From the NCBI RefSeq assembly GCF_026262505.1, contig NC_067207.1, forward strand, positions 16,708,082 to 16,772,081: a DNA stretch of 64,000 nt. The letters run 5' to 3'. Below are positions 41,278 through 51,448 of the stretch, piece by piece. Numbering within the stretch: the stretch's first letter is position 1; the number at the start of each line of letters is the position of its first letter. Source of the stretch: Trichomonas vaginalis G3 (Eukaryota; Parabasalia; Trichomonadida; Trichomonadidae). A program made the translations under genes and the position numbers. The notes beneath the pieces are model-generated. The model saw only the letters and a program-made list of their open reading frames with translations. It did not search any database and was not told the origin of the DNA.

Positions 41278-42080
41278 TTACTTACTAATAAAATTTCTTT
41301 GTTATGACACTTTCTCCAGTTTATAGGACCTCTCTCATATTCTATCTTGTCATATCTAAACTCATAGTCATGTATGTCCTCTAACCATCTCATAACGGTT
41401 TCCAAACCACTTTTATCGGATGTAAAGTAAAAGCATGGATGGTTATGTATAACGTCTAAAGTTTCTAAAGAGTCTCTCAAAGTCCAGTCTACTTGGTATT
41501 GAAAATCCCATGTGTTATAGAACGGTGGGTCCACTATAAAGAAAACATTTTCCTTGTCTTTATATTTTTCATACAACTCTGTCCAATGACATCTCACAAA
41601 CTCTATACCCTCAATATATTTTTCTATGTCCTCTTTGAAAACATTTGTATAGTTAAGATATAAAACTTTTGACATAAGTGTTTCAATGTCATGAACTCTT
41701 ATAGAACCACTATATAATAGTCTAGCAGATATACTATCCCAGTCAATATATTCTGCTTTTTTCAAAACCTCTCTCACAATATTTTTCTTATCTAATGGTA
41801 TACGTTCCATCTTACCTATAGGTATCTTTTCTTTTAACTCTTTCAATATGTTGTTTGTGTCTGGAATATGTTTGAGACGGTCCATATAGTTGTCGAAGTC
41901 ATTGCATATAATCTTTGAGTCTGGGAATATTGTATGACATAAATGGGATATATAGAAACTTCCACCGAACAAATCTACAAATGTTAGACCATTCGGTAGT
42001 TTCTTAAGTTCTCTCAATATAATATCTTTACATCTACTCTTATTTCCAAAGAACGGTAACGGTGGTTTTGTAAAATTCAT
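41253..42080 (-). CDS. Dam-like DNA adenine N6-methyltransferase (D12 class) of the Maverick
   Basis: A 275-residue enzyme with the D12-class layout: N-terminal PLPFFGNKSR, SAM-binding FVDLFGGSFY near residue 35, and catalytic motif IV IVDPPFY (DPPF form) near 184. It should transfer methyl groups to the N6 of adenine in DNA. Adenine methylation and Maverick-type adenine methylases have been reported in T. vaginalis, as I recall. It sits at the right end of the element and looks whole; it may mark element DNA or alter host chromatin. Confidence 0.8.
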   Translation of the reverse strand: MNFTKPPLPFFGNKSRCKDIILRELKKLPNGLTFVDLFGGSFYISHLCHTIFPDSKIICNDFDNYMDRLKHIPDTNNILKELKEKIPIGKMERIPLDKKNIVREVLKKAEYIDWDSISARLLYSGSIRVHDIETLMSKVLYLNYTNVFKEDIEKYIEGIEFVRCHWTELYEKYKDKENVFFIVDPPFYNTWDFQYQVDWTLRDSLETLDVIHNHPCFYFTSDKSGLETVMRWLEDIHDYEFRYDKIEYERGPINWRKCHNKEILLVSKCGLKSDC

Positions 42081-42167
42081 TTATATATAATAATAAAAAT
42101 GTTTTTACCCGAAAAGTGACAGAAAAGTGACAAAGCATGAAAACATATATAATTTGTGAAAAGTGAA

Positions 42168-42287
42168 ACAAAAAAGTCAACGGCTGGTCGGCTGGGGTTC
42201 GGTCCTCCTCTTGGGTCTTGGGCAAAATTTCTTATGGGCTAGAGGGCGCAACGCGCCTGGAAGCCCCACTACCTTTTTTTTTTTTTT
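42168..42287 (-). repeat. Right terminal inverted repeat of the Maverick
   Basis: In inverted orientation it matches the left end: A-run, GGTAGTGGGG, the GGCGCGTTGCGCC hairpin core and CTCTAGCCCATAA, then weaker similarity to the TTGACTTTTTTG block. The A-run is 14 bases here and 9 at the left. The GC-rich core occurs once at this end and twice at the left. Confidence 0.8.
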
Positions 42288-42293
42288 TGTAAT
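42288..42293. repeat. Target-site duplication, right of the Maverick
   Basis: TGTAAT, identical to 18186-18191. Confidence 0.9.
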
Positions 42294-45250
42294 TTGATCC
42301 CACTACTATCAAATGATTAATGCATATAAAAAAAGCAATTACATTTAAAAAAACGAACTATTGAAAAATTGACAGTTGACGGTATAGTTTCAATTTTTTG
42401 AATTGATATCGACTATTTTAAAAATGAAACTCTTTTGGAGTTTTTTATGCATCAAAAGGTATTAGTACACACATATATATAAGATCTAGTAATTCGGTTA
42501 AGCATTGAAGGTAATTCAAAGGTTTAGATTTTGATATTTGTTTTGTTTGAATACTCTACATGTATATTTAGACTTCATACAAAGTTCCAAAGGTCTATAA
42601 ACATAGAAAAAATTTAGGATATGGTAATAAATTTGGTTCGTAAAATTGAAAGGAAAATTTTATCTATTCATATATTTAGAACCATCATGTTAAATATATC
42701 TATTAATGACTAATATTGCCAAAGGAGAAGGGAAAATTTTATAAAATTTTATCATATTAAGGTATAAAACTATTATTTCCTATATATTTATGAATCAAAT
42801 AGTAAGATAATCACTCTTTGTTAGACTAAATTAAATGAAAAAAGTCTAAATTGTATGATCGTCTAAACTCAGTATAACCTATACCAAAGCTTATTAATGT
42901 CTTATGCAAATATACAGCTGATGTTAGCTTAGTTTTTGACCAAAATACAAAAAAAAATTATGAGTACAATATGATCAAATTTTTATAAAAGCAGCCGAAA
43001 ACAGCATTCAATTGGAATGGTATTATCAATGATAATCATTCAAGACACTTTTATCAAAAAATTTACATAAATCTTTTTCAAAACAGAGTATTTTTGCAAA
43101 AATTTCATCGAAAAGATAGCTTTGTCTAATAAAAATGATATGGTACGGAAAATCTATTGAAAATAATCTGAGGAATTTGAAATTCATTAAAAAGTCTTGA
43201 AAAAAGTGAATGCATTCATGAATGTCCCATATCCATTTTATCCTAGTTGTTTCATAATTCTATATTGCCGATTCCTATTCTAGTTTTTGGTGCTTTACTA
43301 TGATAACCAAATTGATTTGGTTATCATAGAAAAGAGACCATTATCATTCTTAGAATTAATTATGTTTAGGGCCGGGTTATTGGGATAAGGAAGTTTATAA
43401 TACGTGAACACTTGTTTCCTCATCGAAAAGTCATAACGCATAAAGTCGATGTTTCCTTAGTACAAAAAGTGACATATGACGCTTAACTCTTTATTCCAGA
43501 TAATGACCATATTTATGGGATTAAAAAGTTTAGGAAGCTTCTCCCCAATATTATATTTTTATTATTTAAACACAATAAAATTTTCAAATCATTAATCAGA
43601 TACTACTTTTTCATCTTCTTTTGAGTCTTTGTTTTGATTTTCATCAGAGATTGGATTTTCAGCATCATGATTTGATCCAACATCTTCATTATCCAAATCT
43701 TTTTCATCAGAATCCTTCTTAGAAGAATCTTTTTTCATCAGAATCACTTTTAGAAGAAAGTTCATTTTCTTCTTCAGCTTTAACTTCCTGTCGTGATTCT
43801 TTAACAAGTGAATAGAATGGCTTTGCAAGTAATGCAGTACCAATAACAATACCAACAATAGAAGTGAGCCAGAAACACCAAAGAACTTTCTCTGGCTGAT
43901 GAGGATGAACAGCATCAATGATATAAATTGCGGCAATGAAAGCGATAAAGTTAGAAGTAAGACTTACAACCATGGCTCTCTTTCCTTTCTGTTGGCTCTG
44001 CAACATTGATTGGAAAGTGAATTTAATGAACAAAACAAATGTTGCCCAGTTTGCAGCTTTCAATTCTTTGACAGACCAATCAAGAAATTCTTCTCCTTTT
44101 CCAAATAAACTTGACAGTTGTTTTGGAATAACAAGAACAATAATATTTGCAAACAAACACCAAAAAAAGCCAATCCAATTCAAGTGAATCGATAACTCAA
44201 TATATCTCTTGTATTGTTTCGCAGCATATGAATAAGCTCCAGGTGCCAAGAAACCAGTACAAAGAGCTAAAATGATTGCCGAAAATAGCATTGAATATCT
44301 GAAAGCAACATTCAAACCACTCATCATTACATCGTATTTGCTTTTATCAAGAAGAGATTTACCCATAACTCTTCTCATAAGAATTGCAGGAACAGCGGTA
44401 CTTAATTGAGAAATAAACTGTGAACTGCCAACAACAATTGCTTGGAATGTGTGTTTGCTGAATGGTTTGATTAATCCGGATAATTTTGGTTTTGTTCCGA
44501 ATTTTCCGCAGAAAAAGAGAGTTGTCAAAATTATTGCTGGAACACCATCAGCAATGACTGTAGAAATCGAAGGACCAATGATTCCCATTTTGAGTTTACC
44601 CATAAACAATGGATTTAAGGCTCCCATTCCGACACCAAGTGCAATAATATCGATAATACCAACAAGAAGAGTTCTTCCTTCAGCTTGTAACACGCCCACG
44701 TTAGTATAAAAGATGCATGTGAGTACATTACCTGCTGCTTGTGGAACTATGTACTTAAAAGCCATTTCTGTTGTTTCTTCTGTAGCCAAACACCATCTTG
44801 CGTAAGGTTTTGTAACAGGGATTAGGATTGCTGGTACAATGCATCCACATATCAATGATACTCTGTATAAATCGCAAACAACTTGTTGAGCTTCTTCGAA
44901 TAACTTCTTGCCAAAGAGAGATGAGATTTGAGTACTGGCGGCAATAGACAAGAAAAGACCAAACGCTCTACCGATAAGTTCCCAGACAACTACAATGGCA
45001 ACTGCTGACATTCCAACTTCGCCAATATACTTTGAAACCCAAAATGTATTTATGATTCCATATAAAGTACTGGTTATTTGGGAGCAAAGTGGACCTATGC
45101 TTAATATCAATATTGTCTTGAGTGGTGGACGTCCTGATAATCGCTTAATTTCTTCGGCATTCATCAGTTTTCAAACAAATAAAAAAATGAAATGGATTTG
45201 AATGGTTATTGAAATATTGATGAATCGTGGCTGATTGAAGACAAACATTT
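42294..45250 (-). repeat. Right arm of the palindrome, outer part
   Basis: Inverted copy of about 11998-14953, with the right MATE gene and an inverted TIR-A (43235-43546). The arm ends at ACAAACATTT (45241-45250). A 24-bp AT-rich string then links it directly to another TIR-A, and the same 24-bp string precedes TIR-A at 13678-13701. Confidence 0.88.
43719..45164 (-). CDS. MATE-family efflux transporter (right copy)
   Basis: Encodes the same 481 residues as the left-arm gene, with identical start context and the same shifted C-terminal tail (the tail frame continues to 43592). Identity at protein level indicates a recent duplication or ongoing gene conversion between arms. Confidence 0.88.
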   Translation of the reverse strand: MNAEEIKRLSGRPPLKTILILSIGPLCSQITSTLYGIINTFWVSKYIGEVGMSAVAIVVVWELIGRAFGLFLSIAASTQISSLFGKKLFEEAQQVVCDLYRVSLICGCIVPAILIPVTKPYARWCLATEETTEMAFKYIVPQAAGNVLTCIFYTNVGVLQAEGRTLLVGIIDIIALGVGMGALNPLFMGKLKMGIIGPSISTVIADGVPAIILTTLFFCGKFGTKPKLSGLIKPFSKHTFQAIVVGSSQFISQLSTAVPAILMRRVMGKSLLDKSKYDVMMSGLNVAFRYSMLFSAIILALCTGFLAPGAYSYAAKQYKRYIELSIHLNWIGFFWCLFANIIVLVIPKQLSSLFGKGEEFLDWSVKELKAANWATFVLFIKFTFQSMLQSQQKGKRAMVVSLTSNFIAFIAAIYIIDAVHPHQPEKVLWCFWLTSIVGIVIGTALLAKPFYSLVKESRQEVKAEEENELSSKSDSDEKRFF

Positions 45251-45459
45251 AAATAATAAAAATATAATATTGGGGAGAGGCTTCCTAAACTTTTTAATCC
45301 CATAAATATGGGAGTAGAGGTAATTTTAGCTAAAAGTGACACACCTGTAAAAAGTGACACACTCGTGAAGGGTGTGATTACCGATCGGTAATTTCGACAG
45401 TTGAGAATTTAAAATTTTTTATGGAACTGTTGCGAGTTTCATAAAGAATTTAAGGAATA

Positions 45460-45597
45460 TAAGCAAAGATTTGAATCAAAATCTTAGACCTAAGCCGCTC
45501 GATTCGCTCGCGCTTCCGCGAATTACAGATCAGCAAAGATTTGAATCAAAATCTTCGAACTAAGCCGATCGCTTCGCTCGCGGCTTTCTTTATTATT
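45460..45597. repeat. Duplicated hairpin units inside the Mutator-like element
   Basis: Two similar units of about 65 bp begin AGCAAAGATTTGAATCAAAA and end in a GC-rich hairpin; the second reads AAGCCG...CGGCTT. They stand out against the AT-rich background. Confidence 0.6.
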
Positions 45598-45669
45598 TTA
45601 AATTTGCATATTTCCATCAAAAGTTCATAAGGTAAAAAATTTCGTTTATTTTTACTAAGAAAAAAAAGG

Positions 45670-45789
45670 TTTTTGATAATAAATTTATTTTATTTCGAAA
45701 AAGAAGCAATAATCGTAAAAGGGTATTGATAGGCTTGCTAAAGTAACTAATTTTAGCTGTCAAATACTTTTGTATTTTGAAGTAAATTA
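45670..45789. repeat. First unit of a 120-bp tandem array, separated by an insertion
   Basis: Shares the GGGTATTGATAGGCTTGCTA core and GAAGTAAATT end with the three units at 47056-47415. The mariner-like element lies exactly between this unit and the rest. Confidence 0.75.
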
Positions 45790-47054
45790 CCCAGATTTGC
45801 CTTACTTTTACCACCTCTCTAAAGCTGGGGACACCGCCTATCGTTTGGAGTAGCTATTAAATAGAACCACCAAGGGTATTTTTCGAACTACCGGTGTAGT
45901 GGAAACATCCGACATAATGATTCATTATGCCAAGGTTTGATTCCCATTTAGCCAATTTTTTTCTTTTTTGGATCATGAATTTTTTTTTGAGTCACTATAA
46001 GATTTGTTTCATGTTCTAAATCTGCTGCATATGTAATCTATTTTTATTTATCTATTTTTTAAAAATCTATTGGATTGCCAAATTTGAATATATTTAAAAT
46101 CATAAAAATCCAAAAAAACTATAAATATATGTTTTATGCATAGTGCCGATACTCAAATATCAGATTACTTAGATCCATGAATAATATCCGAATTTTTTTT
46201 CTTAAAATTAAACTTCAAAACTTCTTGCAATCTTATTCTTAATCAATTGTAAATTTTTAAAACCATTTTTTAAAATAATTTTGCGTAAATTTTATTCTCA
46301 TGTTGTTTTAATCGAAAATTGATACATTTTCAAAAAAAATAATATTGACTTATGAAATTCATTTTTAAGGTGAAATAGTATTGTTTTTATTAAAGTATAT
46401 GAATAATATATAAAAAATTAATGAATAATATAAGCAGATTTTTAGTTTACAAAACAAATATGAGCAATGCAATTTCAAACTTTTGCTGGCAATTTCGATA
46501 TTGCTCAAGTTTGTAGTATTTGTGATACCTATAACATCGGCTTAATCAAAATTCGATTTTTCTTATGAGTTATTGAGAAAATTTGATTGCAATGAGAAGG
46601 ATTTCGACGTTTTTGATAAACTAAGAGCTGAACTTTAGGGGTTCAGTTCATTTATGGCTGTAGTTTGATGCGTAGATCTCTTTTTATTGTAAATTCTTTC
46701 AGCATGGAGATCGAGAATGAATCTTTTGAGAACTTTATGAGTTTTTACACCCGTAAAGAGGTCCTTCGAGGAAAGATAGTCCAGACTACATGAAGATGCG
46801 GGTTAACCAAAAAAATCCGATGGTTTCCCCATATTCATGTAGATCTTCGAAAAAATGAGCACCAAAAAAGCCAAAAAATAGGCTTTTTATTGGATTTGTA
46901 CACTAGATCAATAATCTATTTAGGATCTGACACTCTTTTTAGCCAGAGATATGAGGTCCTTTCTAGGAAAACGATCTATTCATCCATAAAAAAAATGAAT
47001 TATCGTTTTCCCCAGAAATTACATGGGGAGTGGTAAAAGTAAGGAAAATCTGGG
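45790..47054. mobile_element. Mariner-like non-autonomous element, 1.27 kb, TA duplication
   Basis: The terminal inverted repeats of 25 bp begin CCCAGATTTGCCTTACTTTT on the left and match the right end at 24 of 25 positions. TA flanks both sides (45788-45789, 47055-47056), as in Tc1/mariner insertions. No transposase frame is visible in the 1,265 bp. Confidence 0.75.
45893..45965 (+). other. tRNA-like relic inside the mariner-like element
   Basis: A perfect 7-bp stem CATAATG/CATTATG with a 3-base loop in the anticodon position, an A-box-like GTGTAGTGGAAACA and a B-box-like GGTTTGATTCC, followed by a T-run. The T stem pairs poorly. Similar in layout to the patches at 3310 and 58487. Confidence 0.3.
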
Positions 47055-47055
47055 T

Positions 47056-47415
47056 AGTATAAATTTGTTTTTACTTTTATTTCGAAAAAGTAACAATAAT
47101 CGTAAAAGGGTATTGATAGGCTTGCTAAAGTAACTAATTTTAGCTGTCAAATACTTTTGTATTTTGAAGTAAATTAGTATAAATTTGTTTTTACTTTTAT
47201 TTCGAAAAAGTAACAATAATCGTAAAAGGGTATTGATAGGCTTGCTAAAGTAACTAATTTTAGCTGTCAAATATTTTTGTATTTTGAAGTAAATTAGTAT
47301 AAATTTGTTTTTACTTTTATTTCGAAAAAGTAACAATAATCGTAAAAGGGTATTGATAGGCTTGCTAAAGTAACTAATTTTAGCTGTCAAATACTTTTGT
47401 ATTTTGAAGTAAATT
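47056..47415. repeat. 120-bp tandem repeat, three units
   Basis: Units begin AGTATAAATTTGTTTTTACT at 47056, 47176 and 47296 and are nearly identical; the next unit breaks off after 47416. Since 120 is a multiple of three, the antisense strand keeps an open repetitive frame that should not be taken for a gene. Confidence 0.85.
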
Positions 47416-47825
47416 AGTATAAATTTGATATTATTTTAACTCCCTTTGAAAACCTCAATTTTCCATACAGAGGGAACGGGAATAGCATCCAATATTCCCT
47501 GAGAATGGTTGCGCATTCTCAGTTCCCTCTATATTTCGAACGAAGCTCTCATCGGTCTTTTTTTTAATACTAAACGTTTTTTTCCCCTGTCACTTTTAGC
47601 TAAAATTTGGGTTTGCCTAAATATGGTCATTATCTGGAATAAAGAGTTAAGCGTCATATGTCACTTTTTGTACTAAGGAAACATCGACTTTATGCGTTAT
47701 GACTTTTCGATGAGGAAACAAGTGTTCACGTATTATAAACTTCCTTATCCCAATAAACCAACCCTAAACATAATTAATTCTAAGAATGATAATGGTCTCT
47801 TTTCTATGATAACCAAATCAATTTG

Positions 47826-48771
47826 AATTTTGTTCAAAAGATATCGTAATTCCATAATTTAATACGTTAAATGTTATTGAATAACTCTGATTATTCCTTT
47901 ACATGCAAAATGAGTGTGTTCTTTTTTACATTTTTACTCATATTAGATCAAATTTAACCTGATTTTATACTATTAACACTTATTTTAGAGGGGATATACT
48001 TAAATCTCTATTGTTTTAATAAAAAATTAAAAAAAATATAAAAATTTTCAAAAATGTTAAAATATACTAGCTTTCAAAGAAAGTAAGTCATTTTATAAGG
48101 AAGACATTATATGTTTAGGAAGGAAATTCCGTGTAATAACCAAAATAGGAAAGAATATTCAATCATTATGAAAGAACTCTATTCTAACAATTTGTGAGAC
48201 ATATATCTTTATAGCGACATAGTTGCAATTCATGTTTTATCCCCTTTCCTTCATTGATTTTAATTAATGCATTCATTCACTGAATATGCATGCTCAAAAT
48301 CGAACATTTGCCTTACTAATCAACGGACAATGAATGTTTAAAAATGATTAGTATTGAAAAGTAGCTGGAATTTCAGTGTTGTTTTGTATATTTATTCCAA
48401 GTGCAAATTTAAACAAAATATACTTATTCAAAGTGCAATGTTTACAAACAATCAATCAATAAAAGTCACATCTTTTTTTCACTGGAAATAAAAATGATAT
48501 TTGTTTATAAAGATAAGTATTTAATTACAATAGTACGAATTTAATTTTTAGACTGAAGTTTATTCATTGTTACCGTTTTTAGTCTAAATTTCTAGGAAAT
48601 GAGTAATTTATTTTGCAAGATAAAGTTCTTCGATAAAATTAGCATGAAAAATCTTCTTTCGTATAAGAGTAATAATAAGTTTCCGCAAATCTTATTGAGA
48701 ATAGTACGAGAATTTTGTTTGAAATTTAAATTTTGCATAAATAAAGAATGGATGCAAGAATTTTCCAATTC
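47826..48771. other. Interior of the TIR-A element, nothing recognised
   Basis: AT-rich sequence with no supported gene or further repeat. Confidence 0.5.
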
Positions 48772-49084
48772 CATTTTGTTAGAGTTGATTCGTGATTCCA
48801 TATTGTCGATTCCTATTCCTGTTTTTGGTGCTTTACTATGATAACCAAATTGATTTGGTTATCATAGAAAAGAGACCATTATCATTCTTAGAATTAATTA
48901 TGTTTAGGGTTGGTTTATTGGGATAAGGAAGTTTATAATACGTGAACACTTGTTTCCTCATCGAAAAGTCATAACGCATAAAGTCGATGTTTCCTTAGTA
49001 CAAAAAGTGACATATGACGCTTAACTCTTTATTCCAGATAATGACCATATTTATGGGATTAAAAAGTTTAGGAAGCTTCTCCCC
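48772..49084 (-). repeat. TIR-A, inverted copy
   Basis: About 310 bp matching 13702-14013 in inverted orientation, including the internal palindrome near 48838-48870. Confidence 0.75.
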
Positions 49085-49761
49085 ATTTAGTATAAGGTCG
49101 CCAAAAAAAGTGCGGAAATTAAAAACCGCAGTTTGAGTACTTTCTGAGAGTCTGTTTGTCAGAAAGTATACATTTGTAAACTTTCTGACAATAAAATTTT
49201 TTGGTCCTTTCAAAGTTTTTGACAATGTCAAAAAGTATACATCGGCCTCTCAACTTTCCTCTCAAACGGCGGTTTTTTAAAAACGCTCATTTTTTCATCG
49301 ACCTTAAGTTATTAATTAAATTCATGTTTATTAAATCTGAAAATAAATTTGAGCATTTGTCATACTCTTATAAAAAGTGGCATAAATAACTTTTTTGTCT
49401 ATATGTCAAATGATAGTTTAGCGTTTTCCAGAAAATGAACGATGATTTATATTGAAATAATTCATTGGTTGATTTAGAATAGGTGAAATTAAATTTAGAA
49501 TTTAATTTTTTTGATGTGACAAATTTAAAATTTGACAAAAAGTCGTTCTGTAATGAATTTTAATATTAAACGTTATTAAATAATATAGAGATTCACGACT
49601 TATCGGATCATATAAAATCTCATGATTGAATCTGAATTTATTTTATTTTATGCCACCATTGAAAAGTATCATTTAGCTACCTTGGGCTGTACCAAATGAG
49701 ATCATTGGTATATGTATATAATGAATAATAACAATTCCAAAAAATTATCAAGTAAACTCGC
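49085..49761. other. Intergenic with a possible fold-back element
   Basis: TAAGGTCGCC near 49092 and CGACCTTA near 49300 are inverted, and between them CTTTCTGACA-type strings are repeated in both orientations (49138-49260), so about 215 bp could fold into a hairpin. I found no clear target duplication. Confidence 0.4.
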
Positions 49762-50682
49762 CTGGAATCAAAATATGATCAAATTTGGGAACAGTTCTAT
49801 AGTTTACCACGTCCAAATCCTATTATTGAAACAAATCCGAATATATCTGATGAGGATAATGCATTTGTTTATCAATCTATTTTCAAAGATCTGGCAGACT
49901 ATGCAATCTACTTCAAAGACAAAGATAATTATTTTATCTTATCCATGGAGAACCAATTTTTCAATGGTAATGGCACTTTATGTATTTATTGTAATTCTCA
50001 ACTCGTTAGTCATCGCTTTTGTTCCTTGAAAAATTCAAGACCTTTCATTTACAGCGCGTATGCAAAAACCATTGTAAATGAAGGATCCGTTTCCGATTGT
50101 GTAAGTAAAAATCGAGGTTCAGTAACTCAATGGTTTGGACGAGTAAAAATTGATTCAGTTAACTTTTCAAGATGCAAAACAAACCAAGGATCAGCATTTT
50201 CTTGTCAATCGGTTTCAAAGACAGTTAATTCTAGTTATTGTTGTATTGATTCATGCAATTCATGAGATTATAACTCGGTTTATTTCATTTATTTAAGTTC
50301 AAATATAATAAGATCTAATTTTGTAAATAATAGTCAAGATAAAGATAATTTTGGGATTGTACACATTGATGGAAATTTTGAAAATGTTCTAAATATTGAA
50401 GATTGTATTTTTAAGGAAAATTGTAAAAACGGAATGGGCTCATATTTCAGTACTAATTCAGAAGCATCAATATATATATTTAGGACAATTTCTGATTCAA
50501 TTTCTACAAAAAATGAAGGCATAACCATAGAAATGTCAGGAATGGCAACGGCCATCTTTGAAAATAGTTTTTCGGCAAACATTTCATTGAAGTGTGAAGA
50601 ATTATTTCGTGAAGAGAAAACACCAAAAGCAAAGATTCCCCGCTATTCATTTTCGATTCCTTGTATGATTACTAAAAAATAA
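49762..50682 (+). pseudogene. Beta-helix-like surface protein, second copy, broken
   Basis: Paralogue of the 6158-7087 frame: LESKYDQIWEQFYSLPRP, NAFVYQSIFKDLADYAIY, GNGTLCIYCN, SSYCCIDSCNS and IEDCIFKENCKNG correspond in order. One in-frame TGA at 50263-50265 interrupts it where the first copy reads on (DSCHSTRYS), and the frame then continues to ITKK at 50682. As in the first copy there is no ATG before the LxSxxxxIW block; an in-frame TAA lies at 49753. No signal peptide or membrane helix is visible. Confidence 0.6.
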
Positions 50683-51448
50683 TTATCAAAGAAGTGAATG
50701 CACTGCATTTAAGTGCATTGATTTTTATTTGGTGTATTATTTTTGTTGTCTGGTGGTTTTAAACGACAATGCGAATTTTCGAATTATTGATTTTTTAGCA
50801 AGAAAAAGAGCCACTCCATATATAATGCATGTTTGCACACGATATACATAGATGACATTGATGTTTGCCTTTATTTTGGTACCAAAACATGCTTGTAAAA
50901 TCGCTTTTTTAGACGACAATGATAATTTTGTCACTTTTCCATACAACAATAAAACATTCTCTTTATTTGGTGTATGCAATATGACATCGTATAAACGTAT
51001 GATAGACTAAATGATATAGTTAATATATTTTGATGAAAACTATTTATTCACATTGCAATCATTAATATGCATACTTTCATTATGAGGTTTATATTTTGGA
51101 GTGGTTTTTTTGATCAACATATATAAAATGAAATGATATTGATTATTTGCTTAAGTAAAACAATGAATTATCTTCGCATTGAAGCAACTCATACTTAACA
51201 ATACGGAGAGAAAGAAAAGGAAGAAAAAAGAAAGATGAAGAAAATCTCATTAGTGAATTAAAGCGATTTGCTCATTAAAGATAATTCAATATTTAGATAT
51301 GGAATCAATCGAATTTATTTATGCATTATGGAAGGAATATTCACATATCTTCCAGGAAATGTGAATTTGTTACAGTTGTAGCTCATTAAATATCTTTTTT
51401 ATACTTTTTTTGTTTGTAATTAAAAATAAAGCGCTATTTATTTAATAA
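50683..51448. other. Intergenic, nothing recognised
   Basis: About 765 bp of AT-rich sequence between a relic and the BspA-like gene 3' end; no signal found. Confidence 0.5.

Larger units (their letters stand above)
18192..42287. mobile_element. Maverick/Polinton element, 24.1 kb, broken
   Basis: A self-synthesising transposon of the Maverick/Polinton family, bounded by inverted repeats and a 6-bp target duplication. Parts, left to right: a large coiled-coil Gln-rich protein, a capsid-like protein, relics including a possible minor capsid protein and a D5-like SF3 helicase, a packaging ATPase, a KilA-N cluster with operator-like arrays, a B-family DNA polymerase, small basic or amphipathic proteins, an integrase and a Dam-like methylase. 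I did not find the adenovirus-type protease many relatives carry. It looks broken, with roughly a dozen breaks concentrated at about 24.4-27.7 kb and 30-35 kb; the ends and about half the genes look whole. It is younger than the palindrome it interrupts. Confidence 0.92.
45312..47617. mobile_element. Mutator-like non-autonomous element, 2.3 kb
   Basis: It splits a TIR-A copy: TAAATATGG precedes it (45303-45311) and follows it (47618-47626), a 9-bp target duplication typical of Mutator-like elements. The ends share ATTTTAGCTAAAAGTGACA in inverted orientation (about 45323-45341 and 47588-47606), with the outer 10 bases less well conserved. No transposase is seen. It contains hairpins, a 120-bp tandem array and a mariner-like insertion. 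Confidence 0.75.
45272..49084. mobile_element. TIR-A element without genes, holding nested insertions
   Basis: The left TIR-A begins GGGGAGAGGCTTCC at 45272 and the right inverted TIR-A ends CTTCTCCCC at 49084; both are flanked by ATT, a possible 3-bp target duplication. Without the nested insertion it would be about 1.5 kb. The interior 47826-48771 has no supported coding frame, so it is a non-autonomous relative of the transposase element in the palindrome. Confidence 0.65.

Noticed and set aside
42040-42225. Small Maverick gene at the right end
   Set aside because: It runs through the terminal inverted repeat and has no coding character.
11998-45250. Palindrome as a sequencing or assembly artefact
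   Set aside because: The arms differ at several bases, only one holds the Maverick, and the Maverick has a correct 6-bp duplication. Long reads would still be needed for certainty.
45470-45600. Rho-independent-like terminators
   Set aside because: The GC-rich hairpins lie in a duplicated unit within a DNA transposon of a eukaryote and follow no gene.
47019-47390. A 123-residue open frame on the minus strand
   Set aside because: It is created by the 120-bp tandem repeat, whose length is a multiple of three; the protein is itself repetitive and has no start context.
49092-49307. Fold-back transposon with TAAGGTCG ends
   Set aside because: The ends are inverted, but I found no matching target duplication, so I list it only as a possible hairpin region.
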